The notes under the pieces were generated by a model. It was not told the origin of the DNA and made no database searches. It saw only the letters and a list, made by a program, of their open reading frames with translations. Below, piece after piece: positions 1-9,979 of a stretch of DNA of 64,000 nt (position 1 is the stretch's first letter; the number at the start of each line of letters is the position of its first letter). Both the position numbers and the translations under genes were made by a program. The stretch comes from Globicatella sulfidifaciens DSM 15739 (GTDB lineage: Bacteria; Bacillota; Bacilli; Lactobacillales; Aerococcaceae), in the NCBI RefSeq assembly GCF_900167405.1, contig NZ_FUWO01000003.1, positions 3,571-67,570 of the forward strand. The letters are read 5' to 3'.

Positions 1-58
1 TGCGGGGGTGAACAGACGAAGCGAAAATTATTCGATTTTCTACTTCTTTTCTACTCCC
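1..58 (+). repeat. B hairpin of the composite repeat family (locus 1, cut by the window edge)
   Basis: The segment begins with TGCGGGGGTGAACAGACGAAG and ends with TACTTCTTTTCTACTCCC. The inner arms AAAATTA and TCGATTTT form an imperfect hairpin. It matches the B module seen at four other loci in this window. The outer arms pair less well here (TGAACA against TTTCTA), so this copy looks decayed. Anything upstream lies outside the window. Confidence 0.8.
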
Positions 59-137
59 GCTCAGTGATGCCTAGTGAGCACATCATAACTTAAATCTTTA
101 CATTTTAGATTTATAATCATTCAATATTTTGATAATT

Positions 138-178
138 ATTCCTTTCAATCTTTTATTGAAGGGAATTTTTTTAACTAA
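138..178 (+). terminator. Rho-independent terminator of the gene upstream of the window
   Basis: ATTCCTTTCAAT and ATTGAAGGGAAT pair with one G-U, around a short TCTTTT loop, and are followed by seven T. No gene lies between it and the window start, so it should end a transcript that enters from the left. That gene may be rpsU, a common neighbour of yqeY, but this is inference. Confidence 0.75.
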
Positions 179-242
179 TTGCCGATAAATTGCAAAAAAA
201 CAGTAGAGATTTAAGCATTTAATGTTATATTAAGCAAAAATT

Positions 243-251
243 TGTTACAAT
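243..251 (+). promoter_or_regulatory. Extended -10 promoter of yqeY
   Basis: TGTTACAAT is an extended -10 (TGn followed by TACAAT). No good -35 box sits 17 bp upstream. The same TGTTATAAT-type box precedes mreB, ftsK and yozE and occurs inside the end of recJ. Confidence 0.55.
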
Positions 252-286
252 AGATAATAAGAAATTTGATAAGAGGTGTATGAATG

Positions 287-730
287 ATGTCATTAACACA
301 ACGAATTAATGAAGATATAAAAGTAGCAATGAAAGCGAAAGATAAAGAAACACTAAAAGTTATTCGCATGTTGAAGGCTGCCTTGCAAAAGGAACAAATT
401 GAACAAACAGAGCCTTTGAGTGAAGAACAAGAAATCACAATTATTGCTAGAGAAATGAAACAGCGTAAAGATTCATTAGCTGAATTTGAAAAAGCAGGTC
501 GTCAAGATTTAGTGGCGCCATTATTGGACGAAATCAAAATCGTTGAACAATACTTACCTGCGCAATTATCAGAAGATGAAATCAAAGAAGCAATAACCAA
601 AATTATTGCAGCAGTAGGAGCTAAAGATAAATCAGCTTTCGGTGCAGTAATGGGGAAAGCAATGGCTGAATTAAAAGGGCAAGCAGATGGACAAGTTGTT
701 AATCGTATCGTAAAAGAATTATTATCATAA
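287..730 (+). CDS. yqeY: YqeY family protein (GatB/YqeY domain)
   Basis: This is a 147-residue soluble protein of the YqeY family, which shares a helical domain with the tail of the GatB amidotransferase subunit. Its role is not settled; a link to tRNA-dependent amidation is only inferred from the domain. The conserved blocks RMLKAALQ, EMKQRKDSLAEF, EQYLPAQLSEDEI and GKAMAELKGQADG are present, and the length equals that of the B. subtilis protein. Two adjacent ATG codons (284 and 287) follow the RBS AAGAGGTG at 271-278. I chose 287 because family members start MSL. phoH follows after 17 bp, so they are probably co-transcribed. Confidence 0.92.
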   Translation: MSLTQRINEDIKVAMKAKDKETLKVIRMLKAALQKEQIEQTEPLSEEQEITIIAREMKQRKDSLAEFEKAGRQDLVAPLLDEIKIVEQYLPAQLSEDEIKEAITKIIAAVGAKDKSAFGAVMGKAMAELKGQADGQVVNRIVKELLS

Positions 731-747
731 GAAAAAGAGGCGAAAAT

Positions 748-1818
748 TTGAATAATCCAAGTACATTTTCTAAACAAGTAATTGTAACTAATGGTGATTG
801 GATGATTGCTCTAATTGGGAATCAAGATCAAAATATTCAATTACTAGAAGAAAGTTATCCCGTTTCGATTGCTGTTCGAGGAGAAGTCATTACCATTAAA
901 GGGGAAGATGAAGCCGACGTGAATGAAGTTAGCGACATTTTCTTTATGTTGATTCATTTATTAGAGCGTAATATTACTCCACGTACAATGGATGTTGTTA
1001 CGGCAATCAAAATGGCCAAAAACAATACACTAGAATTCTTCGTTAATCTTTATGAGGAAGTGATTGGTCGTGCTGCAGATGGTAAAGCGATTCGAGTGAA
1101 AAACTTCGGACAATTACAATATGTTAAAAAAATTAATTCACATGATATTACCTTTGGAGTAGGGCCTGCGGGGACCGGTAAAACATTTTTAGCCGTTGTT
1201 TTGGCTGTTCAGGCTTTGCGTGAGGGGAAAGTAAAGAAAATTATTTTAACACGGCCAGCAGTTGAAGCAGGCGAAAGTTTAGGTTTTTTACCTGGAGATT
1301 TAAAAGAAAAAGTGGATCCTTATTTACGACCTGTTTATGATGCTTTATACACGATTATGGGAACCGAACAAACGGTACGTTTAATGGAGCGAGGCATTAT
1401 TGAAATTGCGCCATTAGCTTACATGAGAGGTCGTACATTAGACGATGCTTTTGTCATATTAGATGAGGCTCAAAATACGACGATTGCTCAAATGAAAATG
1501 TTCTTAACACGTTTAGGATTCGGGTCAAAAATGATTATTAATGGGGATAAGACACAAATAGACTTACCTCGCGGTGTTAAATCAGGTTTAGTAGATGCGA
1601 TTGAAAAACTAAATAGCATACCACGTATTTCATTTGTAACATTTGATGCCTTTGATGTAGTTCGTCATCCAGTAGTTGCTGATATTATTCGTGCTTATGG
1701 AACCAAAGCAACACCATCACCAGCGACGACGAATGAGCATGATGCGACCTCAGTATCACAGGAGACTGAAACAGAAACTGTTAAAACTGAAATGGAACGT
1801 TTAAATCAACCAGAATAA
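748..1818 (+). CDS. phoH: PhoH family ATPase
   Basis: PhoH-like P-loop ATPase of 356 residues, linked in this family to RNA metabolism and ribosome maturation together with YbeY. The Walker A motif GPAGTGKT is at about residues 139-146 and the Walker B segment is VILDEAQN. An N-terminal KH-like region precedes the ATPase domain. The start is a TTG after the RBS AAAGAGG (734-740). The last 35 or so residues form a Thr/Glu-rich tail that extends past the usual length of about 320. It belongs to the usual phoH-pgpH-ybeY-dgkA-era order. Biochemical activity in this organism is inferred from family only. Confidence 0.93.
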   Translation: MNNPSTFSKQVIVTNGDWMIALIGNQDQNIQLLEESYPVSIAVRGEVITIKGEDEADVNEVSDIFFMLIHLLERNITPRTMDVVTAIKMAKNNTLEFFVNLYEEVIGRAADGKAIRVKNFGQLQYVKKINSHDITFGVGPAGTGKTFLAVVLAVQALREGKVKKIILTRPAVEAGESLGFLPGDLKEKVDPYLRPVYDALYTIMGTEQTVRLMERGIIEIAPLAYMRGRTLDDAFVILDEAQNTTIAQMKMFLTRLGFGSKMIINGDKTQIDLPRGVKSGLVDAIEKLNSIPRISFVTFDAFDVVRHPVVADIIRAYGTKATPSPATTNEHDATSVSQETETETVKTEMERLNQPE

Positions 1819-1924
1819 TGATAAAGGAAAGATAGACGCGTTTTATTAGTTAGGAGAATTGATAAACCGTTTTTATCTTTCTTTTATATCCTATTGCAGA
1901 AAAAGATTGAATTGGGGTGACATT

Positions 1925-4141
1925 TTGAATAAAAAATTATATCAATTACAACAAAGATTAGGTAAATGGTATCGACCTATTTTAATTGCACTTTTAACTG
2001 TATTACTTTTTTTATTTGGTTTTGCCAGTGTCAAACCAAGACAATATAATATTCAACCTAATCAAGTTGCCGATGTAACTATTCGCGCACCATATACTAC
2101 GATCGATGAACAGACAACCAATGAGAATAAACAACGTGCCTATGATGCGGTGGCCGATGTTTATACCTATAGTCCATCTATACGTGAAAATCAATTGACA
2201 TTAATTGAACAATATTTTAGTTCCATTCGTCAATTAAGAAAAGAAAATTATTCGACTCAACAAATTAAGCAATTATTTAATGAATTAGATGATTTAAATG
2301 AATTGGCCAATGAGATTGGGACGGAACAAAGAACCGAAACTCAGGAAGTACCATTTGCACAATTAAATGATGCAGAAAAAACAATCGTTTTAGTGAATCA
2401 ATTACAAAAGGGTGACCAATCTATTAAAGATTTCGTAGCGGACCTTGATAATGAGATGCAATTAGCGATTGCTAAAATGAATGATGAAGAAATAATTGGT
2501 CTTCAAACTTATATTACCAATACTATTTCAGAAACGTTAATGAAAGAAATCTCGGCTGAGAAAGTCAATACCGTTATCGAGAATATCTTTAGTCAAATTA
2601 ATGCTGATATTATTCGCAATAAAAATCGAGAAATCCTTAAATCTTTAGTGGTTCAGTTAATGGTACCCACAGTGGTTTTTGACGAACCGGCGACGGAGTT
2701 AGCGAGAGAAAATGCAGTCAATCAAGTACAGCCAACCTATATATTACAAGGTCAAGTTATCATTCAAGAAGGTTTTGTGGTTGACTCTGAAATGATTCGT
2801 TTATTAAACATTTATGGCATTTTAAATAATCAAACCAAGGTTTATAGCATCTATGCTTTTGCTGCAGTGTTATTAATTCACGCCATTTTTCTTTATATGG
2901 TATTTAATAAATGGGATAACAAACAAAGTAAAACCGTTAATGATGGTAATATGCGTTTAACAGCTTATTCATTGGCTTTTCTCTTTGCTTTTATCTCTCT
3001 AACATTTTTACAAGTCTTACAACAAAATGGGATGTCAGAAGCAATGTTGTTGTTTCCAGCTGGTTTGTTACCATTATTAATTTTACCTAAAACCGATCGA
3101 CGGACGATTGCATTAGCTATTATTTTCTTTAACTTAATTAGTTTATTTGTTTTAAATAGTCAAACGGACTTAATTGGTGTTTTAATTCCAGCAGTCTTTT
3201 ATTTCTTTATGATGCTCGTTATTTGGTTAAGAATCGAGCAGGATCCTACGATGCATCAAATGACCTTACAATCTTCAATATTATGGAATGTAGTCATTAC
3301 CGTTCCGATTTTATTAGCGATGAATTATGAAATTTTCAATTATGAAACGTTAACCACCACTTTTGCAATGCTAACGAGTGCAGTTATCATGCATACGATA
3401 TATATTTTAATAAAACCTTATTGGGAACAATTACTCGATGATCAAGCAGCCTTAACACTAAATGAATTAGCTAATCTTAATCATCCATTATTAAAACTCT
3501 TAATTGAAGAAGCACCAGGTACTTATCACCATAGTATTTTAGTAGCTAATTTAAGTGCTAACGCTGTGGATGCGATTGGAGGAGACTCACTATTTACGAG
3601 AGTGGCAAGTTACTATCATGATGTAGGGAAAGTGAAATATCCAATGTTTTTTGTCGAGAATTTAAGACAAGGGATGGTTTCACCTCATCAAATGATGACA
3701 GCTGCAGAAAGTGCTAAAATTATTATTAGTCATGTTACCGAAGGGGCAAAAATACTAGAAGATAATAATATGCCTAAAGGAATAGTCGATGTCTGTTTAC
3801 AACATCATGGTACCACCCAAGCAGGCTATTTTTACCATCAGGCTAAACAAGAAAAAACGGATATTAATATTGAAGATTTTAGCTATCCAGGTCCAAAACC
3901 ACAGTCAAAAGAAATTGCAGTGATTATGATTGCAGATTCTGTTGAAGCAGCTTCTCGAACTTTAAAAGAACATTCAGTTGAAGCCATTACCGCCTTAATT
4001 ACTAAAATCATCGATGGGAAGATTGAAGCAAATCAATTTGAAGATTCAGGATTAACGGTCCAAGAGTTAAAAATTGTTAAACAGTCTCTCATTAATGGTG
4101 TGGCGGGAATGTTTCATACGCGCGTAGAATATCCAGAATAG
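1925..4141 (+). CDS. pgpH: Cyclic di-AMP phosphodiesterase, PgpH/YqfF type (7TM-HD)
   Basis: A membrane HD-domain phosphodiesterase of about 738 residues that in this family hydrolyses c-di-AMP to pApA. There is one N-terminal membrane segment (about residues 18-38), a large external 7TMR-HDED domain, then a seven-helix membrane region. The cytoplasmic HD domain follows with TYHHSIL, YYHDVGKVKYP and LQHHGT as metal ligands. I chose the TTG at 1925 because GGGGTGA stands 5 bp before it and the protein then begins MNKKLYQLQQ like its relatives. A longer frame opens with a TTG at 1859, but its RBS is only 2 bp away. It sits between phoH and ybeY as in Bacillus. Confidence 0.93.
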   Translation: MNKKLYQLQQRLGKWYRPILIALLTVLLFLFGFASVKPRQYNIQPNQVADVTIRAPYTTIDEQTTNENKQRAYDAVADVYTYSPSIRENQLTLIEQYFSSIRQLRKENYSTQQIKQLFNELDDLNELANEIGTEQRTETQEVPFAQLNDAEKTIVLVNQLQKGDQSIKDFVADLDNEMQLAIAKMNDEEIIGLQTYITNTISETLMKEISAEKVNTVIENIFSQINADIIRNKNREILKSLVVQLMVPTVVFDEPATELARENAVNQVQPTYILQGQVIIQEGFVVDSEMIRLLNIYGILNNQTKVYSIYAFAAVLLIHAIFLYMVFNKWDNKQSKTVNDGNMRLTAYSLAFLFAFISLTFLQVLQQNGMSEAMLLFPAGLLPLLILPKTDRRTIALAIIFFNLISLFVLNSQTDLIGVLIPAVFYFFMMLVIWLRIEQDPTMHQMTLQSSILWNVVITVPILLAMNYEIFNYETLTTTFAMLTSAVIMHTIYILIKPYWEQLLDDQAALTLNELANLNHPLLKLLIEEAPGTYHHSILVANLSANAVDAIGGDSLFTRVASYYHDVGKVKYPMFFVENLRQGMVSPHQMMTAAESAKIIISHVTEGAKILEDNNMPKGIVDVCLQHHGTTQAGYFYHQAKQEKTDINIEDFSYPGPKPQSKEIAVIMIADSVEAASRTLKEHSVEAITALITKIIDGKIEANQFEDSGLTVQELKIVKQSLINGVAGMFHTRVEYPE

Positions 4142-4155
4142 AAGGAGCGAACAAG

Positions 4156-4635
4156 ATGATTATTGATTTAATCGATGATGAACAGTATTTAGAAGCGTCA
4201 CATACAAAAATAATTGAAGATGTCATCGAATTAACAGCCAAAAAATTAGGACTTTCAGAACAAAGTGAAGTAGACATTTCAATTGTTAATAATGAAACAA
4301 TCCACCAATTAAACAAACAATACCGTGGTATTGATCGCCCGACAGACGTTTTAAGTTTTGCTTTAACCGAAGGCGATGACGATTTTGACTTTACGATGGA
4401 AGCAGATGACGATTTTGCTGCTATCCCAGAACATCTAGGTGATATTATTATCTCATATCAGAAAATCGTTGAACAAGCAGCTGATTATGGTCATTCTTTT
4501 GAACGTGAATTAGCTTTTTTAACGGTACATGGCTTTCTTCATTTAAATGGATATGACCATCAAACCGAAGAAGAAGAACAAGCAATGTTTGGCATTCAAA
4601 ATGAGGTTTTAGAAGAATATGGGCTTACAAGATAA
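4156..4635 (+). CDS. ybeY: Endoribonuclease YbeY (rRNA maturation factor)
   Basis: A 159-residue UPF0054 metalloprotein involved in 16S rRNA 3' processing and ribosome quality control. The zinc-binding signature HGFLHLNGYDH is near the C-terminus, and the conserved DRPTDVLSFAL lies mid-protein. An acidic insert rich in Asp (around residues 73-86) is longer than in many homologues. The frame overlaps dgkA by 17 bp, which suggests translational coupling in the phoH-era operon. Confidence 0.95.
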   Translation: MIIDLIDDEQYLEASHTKIIEDVIELTAKKLGLSEQSEVDISIVNNETIHQLNKQYRGIDRPTDVLSFALTEGDDDFDFTMEADDDFAAIPEHLGDIIISYQKIVEQAADYGHSFERELAFLTVHGFLHLNGYDHQTEEEEQAMFGIQNEVLEEYGLTR

Positions 4636-5014
4636 ACCAACTAAATACTGGGCGAATCAAAATCGAATTTCGGCTTTTCAAGCAGCTAAAGCTGGACTCA
4701 TTACCTTATGGAAGGAAGAATTCAACTTTAGAATTCATTTATTGATGACATTGGCTGTAGTAGTGGCTGGTTTTATTTTTCAAATTACGACCACCGAATG
4801 GTTAATTATCATCTTACTGATTGGTCATGTAATAGCGTTGGAAATGATTAATTCTGCCATTGAGACGGTGGTCGATTTAGTTGTTGGCACCAAGTGGGAT
4901 CAACAGGCCAAAAGAAGTAAAGATATTGCGGCTGCTGCCGTGATGATGATGGCGTTGATTGCAGTTGTCGTAGGACTCATTATTTTTGTACCATACTTAG
5001 TAAAATTATTTTAG
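4619..5014 (+). CDS. dgkA: Diacylglycerol/undecaprenol kinase family protein
   Basis: A 131-residue integral membrane kinase of the DgkA family. In Gram-positive bacteria this family mostly phosphorylates undecaprenol, so it supplies the lipid carrier for wall synthesis. Three hydrophobic helices are visible, along with the signature EMINSAIETVVDL. The start overlaps the end of ybeY and era follows 12 bp downstream, the standard ybeY-dgkA-era arrangement. Substrate choice is inferred from phylum, not from a residue seen here. Confidence 0.92.
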   Translation: MGLQDKPTKYWANQNRISAFQAAKAGLITLWKEEFNFRIHLLMTLAVVVAGFIFQITTTEWLIIILLIGHVIALEMINSAIETVVDLVVGTKWDQQAKRSKDIAAAAVMMMALIAVVVGLIIFVPYLVKLF

Positions 5015-5026
5015 AAAGAGGTCATT

Positions 5027-5932
5027 ATGACAAATAAAGAATTTAAATCAGGCTTTGTTGCGATTATCGGACGACCAAATGTAGGCAAGTCTACCTTATT
5101 AAATAGGGTCATCGGACAAAAAATTGCGATAATGTCAGACAAAGCACAAACAACTCGTAATCGAATTCAAGGTGTGTACACTGATGAAGAGGCACAAATT
5201 GTATTCATTGATACACCGGGAATTCATAAACCTAAACATGCACTAGGAGATTTTATGGTTAATACCGCATATAGTGCTTTGAAAGGAGTCGACGCTGTAC
5301 TATTTGTCGTCAGTGCGATTCAAAGTATTGGACCAGGTGATCGACTAATCATCGAGAAATTAAAAAATCTTTCAGTACCTGTGTATCTTTTAATTAATAA
5401 AATTGATCTTGTCCATCCAGATAGTTTATTTGAAACGATTGAATCTTATACAAGTGAATTAGAATTTAGTGAAGTCTTTCCAATCAGTGCCTTGGAAGGG
5501 AACAATGTTCCAGAAATGATGAATACTTTGAAATCTACCTTACCAGTTGGTCCACAGTATTATCCTGCTGATCAAATCATGGATCATCCGGAATATTTTG
5601 TGGTAGCTGAATTTATTCGGGAGAAAATTTTACTTTTAACGAAAGAAGAAATTCCACATTCAGTGGCGGTTCAAGTTCAAAGTATGCAACGGAATGAAAA
5701 TGATAAAGTGGAAGTACAAGCGACTATTATCGTTGAAAGAAAGAGTCAAAAGGGAATCATTATTGGTGCTCAAGGCTCGATGATTAAAAAGATTGGTCAA
5801 ATGGCTCGTCGTGACATTGAACGATTATTAGATGATAAAGTTTATCTAGATTTATGGGTCAAAGTGCAAAAGGATTGGCGTAATAAACAGACCTATATCA
5901 ATGAATTGGGCTACAAGAAAACCGATTATTAA
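5027..5932 (+). CDS. era: GTPase Era
   Basis: A 301-residue Ras-like GTPase that binds the 3' end of 16S rRNA and acts in 30S assembly. G1 is GRPNVGKS, G3 is DTPG and G4 is NKID. The C-terminal KH domain carries [26 protein letters not shown] precedes the ATG. It is the last ribosome-biogenesis gene of the phoH-ybeY-dgkA-era cluster, and recO follows 33 bp later. Confidence 0.97.
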   Translation: MTNKEFKSGFVAIIGRPNVGKSTLLNRVIGQKIAIMSDKAQTTRNRIQGVYTDEEAQIVFIDTPGIHKPKHALGDFMVNTAYSALKGVDAVLFVVSAIQSIGPGDRLIIEKLKNLSVPVYLLINKIDLVHPDSLFETIESYTSELEFSEVFPISALEGNNVPEMMNTLKSTLPVGPQYYPADQIMDHPEYFVVAEFIREKILLLTKEEIPHSVAVQVQSMQRNENDKVEVQATIIVERKSQKGIIIGAQGSMIKKIGQMARRDIERLLDDKVYLDLWVKVQKDWRNKQTYINELGYKKTDY

Positions 5933-5965
5933 TCAATAGTTTGAAAATGAAATGGAAGTGACGGC

Positions 5966-6799
5966 ATGCAAGAAACATTCGAAGGCATTGTTTTATTTCG
6001 TAGGCAATATCGCGAAGAAGACACGATTGTAAAATTACTGACCAAAGAATTTGGAAAGCGGATGTTTTTTATTCGTAGAGGGCAGCAATCCAATCATGCT
6101 ATGCGAGCTCAGTTAATTCCATTTTCTAAAAATCAATATGTGGGTACCATTAATCCGTCTGGTTTTTCATTTGTCAAAGAAGCCTCAACATTAGCTTTTC
6201 CTCGGAAAGTATTAGAGGATTTAACCTTGCAGTCTTATGCAAGTTATTTCGTGCAATTAATCGATGCGGTATTTGAAGATTTTGACCCACAACCTCATTT
6301 GTATCATTTATTAAATGATACATTATTAAAGTTAAATGAAGGTTTTAACCATGACATCTTAATGGTCTATTTTGAGATTTATTTATTACCTTATTTTGGT
6401 ACTCAATTAAATTGGCAACATTGTCAAGTATGTGGGCGTCGGCAAGAACCTTTTGATTTTAGTATCAATTTAGGTGGCTTGATTTGTCGACAACATTTTA
6501 ATAATGATCCTTATCGCTTGCATATTAGCCCTAAGGCGATGCATGTCGCTTTTTTATTAGCCAATACCTCTTTAAATAAAATTAATTCCATCAATGTTAG
6601 TATTGAAACAATTACTGAATTAAAAAGACTGACAAAAGAACTTTATCAAGAATTTGTTGGAATTAGACTTAAAAGTAAACAGTTTATTAACGAAATAGAC
6701 CAATTGGATCAAAAGTATCAAAGTATTCTATCAAAAAGAGGCTCAAAAAGAACATCAAGCCTTCAATCGCAAGTTGACAATAGCCCGGATAATCGGTAA
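5966..6799 (+). CDS. recO: DNA repair protein RecO
   Basis: RecO of 277 residues, a mediator that with RecR loads RecA onto SSB-coated single strands. It has an N-terminal OB fold (starting ETFEGIVLFRRQYRE) and a helical C-terminal half. The putative zinc site is CQVCGR followed by LICRQHF, so one of the usual four cysteines is a histidine. The last codons overlap the promoter of the glyQS T-box leader (-35 at 6774). Confidence 0.93.
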   Translation: MQETFEGIVLFRRQYREEDTIVKLLTKEFGKRMFFIRRGQQSNHAMRAQLIPFSKNQYVGTINPSGFSFVKEASTLAFPRKVLEDLTLQSYASYFVQLIDAVFEDFDPQPHLYHLLNDTLLKLNEGFNHDILMVYFEIYLLPYFGTQLNWQHCQVCGRRQEPFDFSINLGGLICRQHFNNDPYRLHISPKAMHVAFLLANTSLNKINSINVSIETITELKRLTKELYQEFVGIRLKSKQFINEIDQLDQKYQSILSKRGSKRTSSLQSQVDNSPDNR

Positions 6800-6802
6800 A
6801 AT
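6774..6802 (+). promoter_or_regulatory. Sigma-A promoter of the glyQS leader
   Basis: TTGACA (6774-6779), a 17-bp spacer and TAAAAT (6797-6802). It lies inside the last codons of recO, so glyQS can be transcribed independently of the era-recO operon. Confidence 0.8.
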
Positions 6803-6808
6803 CTAGTT

Positions 6809-7000
6809 ATTAAAAGCAAGAAAAAAGAAGATAGTATAGCGACTCTAGAATGGTGAAAGCTAGGGCAAATCGAAGGCATGCTTTTGGTTATTTTGTATAA
6901 AATTAAAAGTGCTAGTCCTTACTAGAATTAGGGTGGAACCGCGAAAATACTTTCGTCCCTATGAGTAGTCTTATTTGGCTATTCATAGGGATTTTTAATA
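6809..7000 (+). promoter_or_regulatory. Glycine T-box riboswitch leader of glyQS
   Basis: The T-box core AGGGTGGAACCGCG is at 6930-6943 and pairs with the downstream TTTCGTCCCT to form the antiterminator. A competing terminator is formed by CCCTATGAGTAG (6957-6968) and CTATTCATAGGG (6979-6990), followed by ATTTTT. Stem I precedes it. A likely glycine specifier GGC is at 6875-6877 in the context GAAGGCA. Uncharged tRNA-Gly should stabilise the antiterminator and switch on glyQS. Confidence 0.93.
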
Positions 7001-7018
7001 TTATTAAGGAGTGATAGT

Positions 7019-7918
7019 ATGGAAAAGAAAACAACCATGCAAGAGATTATTATGACCTTACAACAATTTTGGTCGAAACAAGGCTGTATGATTTTAAATA
7101 GTTATGATAATGAAAAAGGTGCCGGCACGATGAGTCCTTATACTTTTTTGAGAGCGATTGGGCCTGAACCTTGGAATGCGGCTTATGTAGAGCCATCTAG
7201 AAGACCTGCAGATGGGCGTTATGGTGAAAACCCCAACCGTCTATTTCAACATCATCAATTTCAAGTGATTATGAAACCCTCTCCTTTAAATATTCAAGAA
7301 CTCTATTTAGAAAGTTTAGAAGCGATTGGTATTGATCCATTAGAACATGATATTCGTTTTGTTGAGGATAATTGGGAAAATCCTTCATTAGGTTGTGCCG
7401 GATTAGGCTGGGAAGTTTGGATTGATGGGATGGAAATTACCCAATTTACCTATTTCCAACAAGTAGGCGGATTAAAATGTAATCCAGTAACTTCTGAGTT
7501 AACTTACGGTTTAGAACGATTAGCCATGTATATTTTAGACGTCGAAAATGTTTATGATTTAGAATGGGTAGCTGGCGTTAAATATGGTGAAATTTTCAAG
7601 CAACCCGAACGTGAGCATTCGACTTATGCCTTTGAATTAAGTGATAGTGAAATGTTATTCCAACAATTTGATGCCTATGAAAAAGAAGCAACTCGCTTAA
7701 TTGAAGCTGAATTAGTTCATCCAGCCTATGATTATATTTTAAAATGTAGCCATAGTTTCAACTTATTAGATGCACGTGGTATGATTTCCGTTTCTGATCG
7801 TGCGGGTTATTTAGCAAGAATCCGTAAAATGGCTCGTTCTGTGGCACAAGCGTTTGTTAATGAACGAGAAAAATTAGGTTATCCTTTATTAAAACAAGTA
7901 TCTAAGGAGATGGAATAA
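7019..7918 (+). CDS. glyQ: Glycyl-tRNA synthetase alpha subunit
   Basis: The 299-residue class II catalytic subunit of the bacterial alpha2-beta2 glycyl-tRNA synthetase. It carries the conserved blocks [21 protein letters not shown] and [31 protein letters not shown] precedes the ATG. Its stop codon overlaps the glyS start by one base. Expression is controlled by the T-box just upstream. Confidence 0.97.
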   Translation: MEKKTTMQEIIMTLQQFWSKQGCMILNSYDNEKGAGTMSPYTFLRAIGPEPWNAAYVEPSRRPADGRYGENPNRLFQHHQFQVIMKPSPLNIQELYLESLEAIGIDPLEHDIRFVEDNWENPSLGCAGLGWEVWIDGMEITQFTYFQQVGGLKCNPVTSELTYGLERLAMYILDVENVYDLEWVAGVKYGEIFKQPEREHSTYAFELSDSEMLFQQFDAYEKEATRLIEAELVHPAYDYILKCSHSFNLLDARGMISVSDRAGYLARIRKMARSVAQAFVNEREKLGYPLLKQVSKEME

Positions 7919-9945
7919 TGAGTAATCAATATTTATTAGAAATTGGTTTAGAAGAAGTACCTGCACGCTTTTTGCTGTCATTAAGTGAACAATTAAAAAC
8001 ACGCGTAGCCGATTATTTAACTGAGCAACGTATTGAATTTAGTACGATTAAAACTTATGCTACACCGAGACGACTGGCTGTCATTGTTGATGGATTAGCA
8101 GAAGCACAAGCGGATGTTACCGAAGTGGCAAAAGGACCTGCTATGAAAATAGCTAAAGATGAAAATGGTGAATGGACCAAAGCCGCTTTAGGTTTTTTAA
8201 GAGGACAACAAGCATCACCAGAAGATAGCTTTGTTGAAGAGATTAAAGGTGTTGAATACTTACATGTTAATAAATTTATCAAAGGCAAAAAGACCACTGA
8301 TATCTTAAAAAATATGCCCCAAGTCATTAAAGCAATGACCTTTCCAGTGACGATGCATTGGAATGCAATTGAAACACCTTTTATTCGACCAATTCATTGG
8401 TTTGTTTCTTTATTAAATGAAACTGTGGTACCATTTGAATTTGTTGGAGTACAAGCTGATCGCTTGACACGTGGGCACCGCTTCTTAGGTCATAAAGTGT
8501 CAATTAAGAGTCCAGCCACTTATGTTGAACAATTAAAAGCAGAATTTGTATTAGCCGATTTTGCAGAACGCCAGGCCATTATTAAAAGCCAAATTGAATC
8601 ATTGGCTAATGAAAAGAATTGGATTGTGCCAATTGATGAAGATTTACTAGAGGAAGTGACTTCCATAGTGGAATGGCCAACTGTTTTTTATGGTGAGTTT
8701 GAAGAAGAGTATTTAAAAGTACCTGAACAAGTATTAATAACTGCGATGAAGGATCACCAACGTTATTTTTATGCTTTAAACCAAGTGAATCAACTTTTAC
8801 CGATATTTATTTCTGTACGTAATGGTAATAGCGACCATCTAGAAAATGTGATTAAAGGTAATAAAAAAGTCTTACGTGCTCGTTTAGAGGATGCCTTATT
8901 CTTCTATGAAGAAGATTTAAAACAAGATTTAGCATTTTATTTAAATAAGTTAACGTCTGTTAATGAACATTTTAAATTAGGTAGTCTTGCTGATAAGCAA
9001 AAACGAGTAGCGGCTTTTATTCCTTTAATTGCTGCGTCAGTACAAGTCGACCAAGCAACAACAAACACTGCTATTGAAGCAGCTAAAATTTATAAGTATG
9101 ACTTGATGACCCAAACCGTTGGCGAGTTTGATGAGCTCCAAGGAGAAATTGGTTATGTGTATGCACCGCATTACGGTATCGATGAACAAGTTGCCATCGC
9201 GATCCGTGAACAATATTTACCAAAATCAAGTGGAGGTCAATTACCAACGACAACTGCCAGCAAATTATTAACATTAGCTGATAAATTAGATACTTTAATT
9301 CATTACTTTAGTGTCGATTTAATTCCAACCGGTTCAAACGACCCTTATGCATTAAGACGTCAAGCGATGGGAGTAGTAGAAATATTATTATCGACCGACT
9401 GGCAAATCGATTTATTAGCGATATTAGAAAATCATTCAGTTGTTAAAGGTAATAATGAATTACTAAAACATCTTATTGATTTCTTTAATGCTAGAATGTC
9501 AGTTGCTTTAGAACGAGAACAAATAGACTTTGATATTATTCAAGCTGTGGTAGCTTCTAAAGGCTTAAACTTTAAATTAATGGTTGAAACGGCTAAAGCA
9601 TTGCAAGCTAAAAAAGACAATGAGCCAGAGAATTATCGCGCTATCGTTGAAGCAATCAGCCGAGTTGTTAATTTAGGTAGCAAAGCAGAAAATACTCATC
9701 TTGATTCAGCTCTAGCTCAAACAGAATCTGAAAAAACTTTGATTGGCTTAACCCAATCACTAGGACTAGGGAATGTATTAGATACCTTACAACACTTAGT
9801 CGCACCGATTAACCATTATTTTGAAGAGAACATGGTCAATGATCAAGATGAAAAAATCAAGGCCAATCGTTATGCGACAATGACAACTTTAACTCAATAT
9901 GTTTTAGATTATTTAGATCCACGGTTATTAATTAGTAAATTTTAA
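7918..9945 (+). CDS. glyS: Glycyl-tRNA synthetase beta subunit
   Basis: The 675-residue beta subunit, which binds tRNA-Gly through a C-terminal DALR-type anticodon-binding region. The N-terminus LLEIGLEEVPARF is typical, and so is the HD-like region with DHQRYFYAL. Length is near the family norm of about 690. It overlaps glyQ by one base, so the two subunits are translationally coupled. Confidence 0.97.
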   Translation: MSNQYLLEIGLEEVPARFLLSLSEQLKTRVADYLTEQRIEFSTIKTYATPRRLAVIVDGLAEAQADVTEVAKGPAMKIAKDENGEWTKAALGFLRGQQASPEDSFVEEIKGVEYLHVNKFIKGKKTTDILKNMPQVIKAMTFPVTMHWNAIETPFIRPIHWFVSLLNETVVPFEFVGVQADRLTRGHRFLGHKVSIKSPATYVEQLKAEFVLADFAERQAIIKSQIESLANEKNWIVPIDEDLLEEVTSIVEWPTVFYGEFEEEYLKVPEQVLITAMKDHQRYFYALNQVNQLLPIFISVRNGNSDHLENVIKGNKKVLRARLEDALFFYEEDLKQDLAFYLNKLTSVNEHFKLGSLADKQKRVAAFIPLIAASVQVDQATTNTAIEAAKIYKYDLMTQTVGEFDELQGEIGYVYAPHYGIDEQVAIAIREQYLPKSSGGQLPTTTASKLLTLADKLDTLIHYFSVDLIPTGSNDPYALRRQAMGVVEILLSTDWQIDLLAILENHSVVKGNNELLKHLIDFFNARMSVALEREQIDFDIIQAVVASKGLNFKLMVETAKALQAKKDNEPENYRAIVEAISRVVNLGSKAENTHLDSALAQTESEKTLIGLTQSLGLGNVLDTLQHLVAPINHYFEENMVNDQDEKIKANRYATMTTLTQYVLDYLDPRLLISKF

Positions 9946-9979
9946 AAATAGAACTTGATAAAAGAAAGGGAGTGATAAT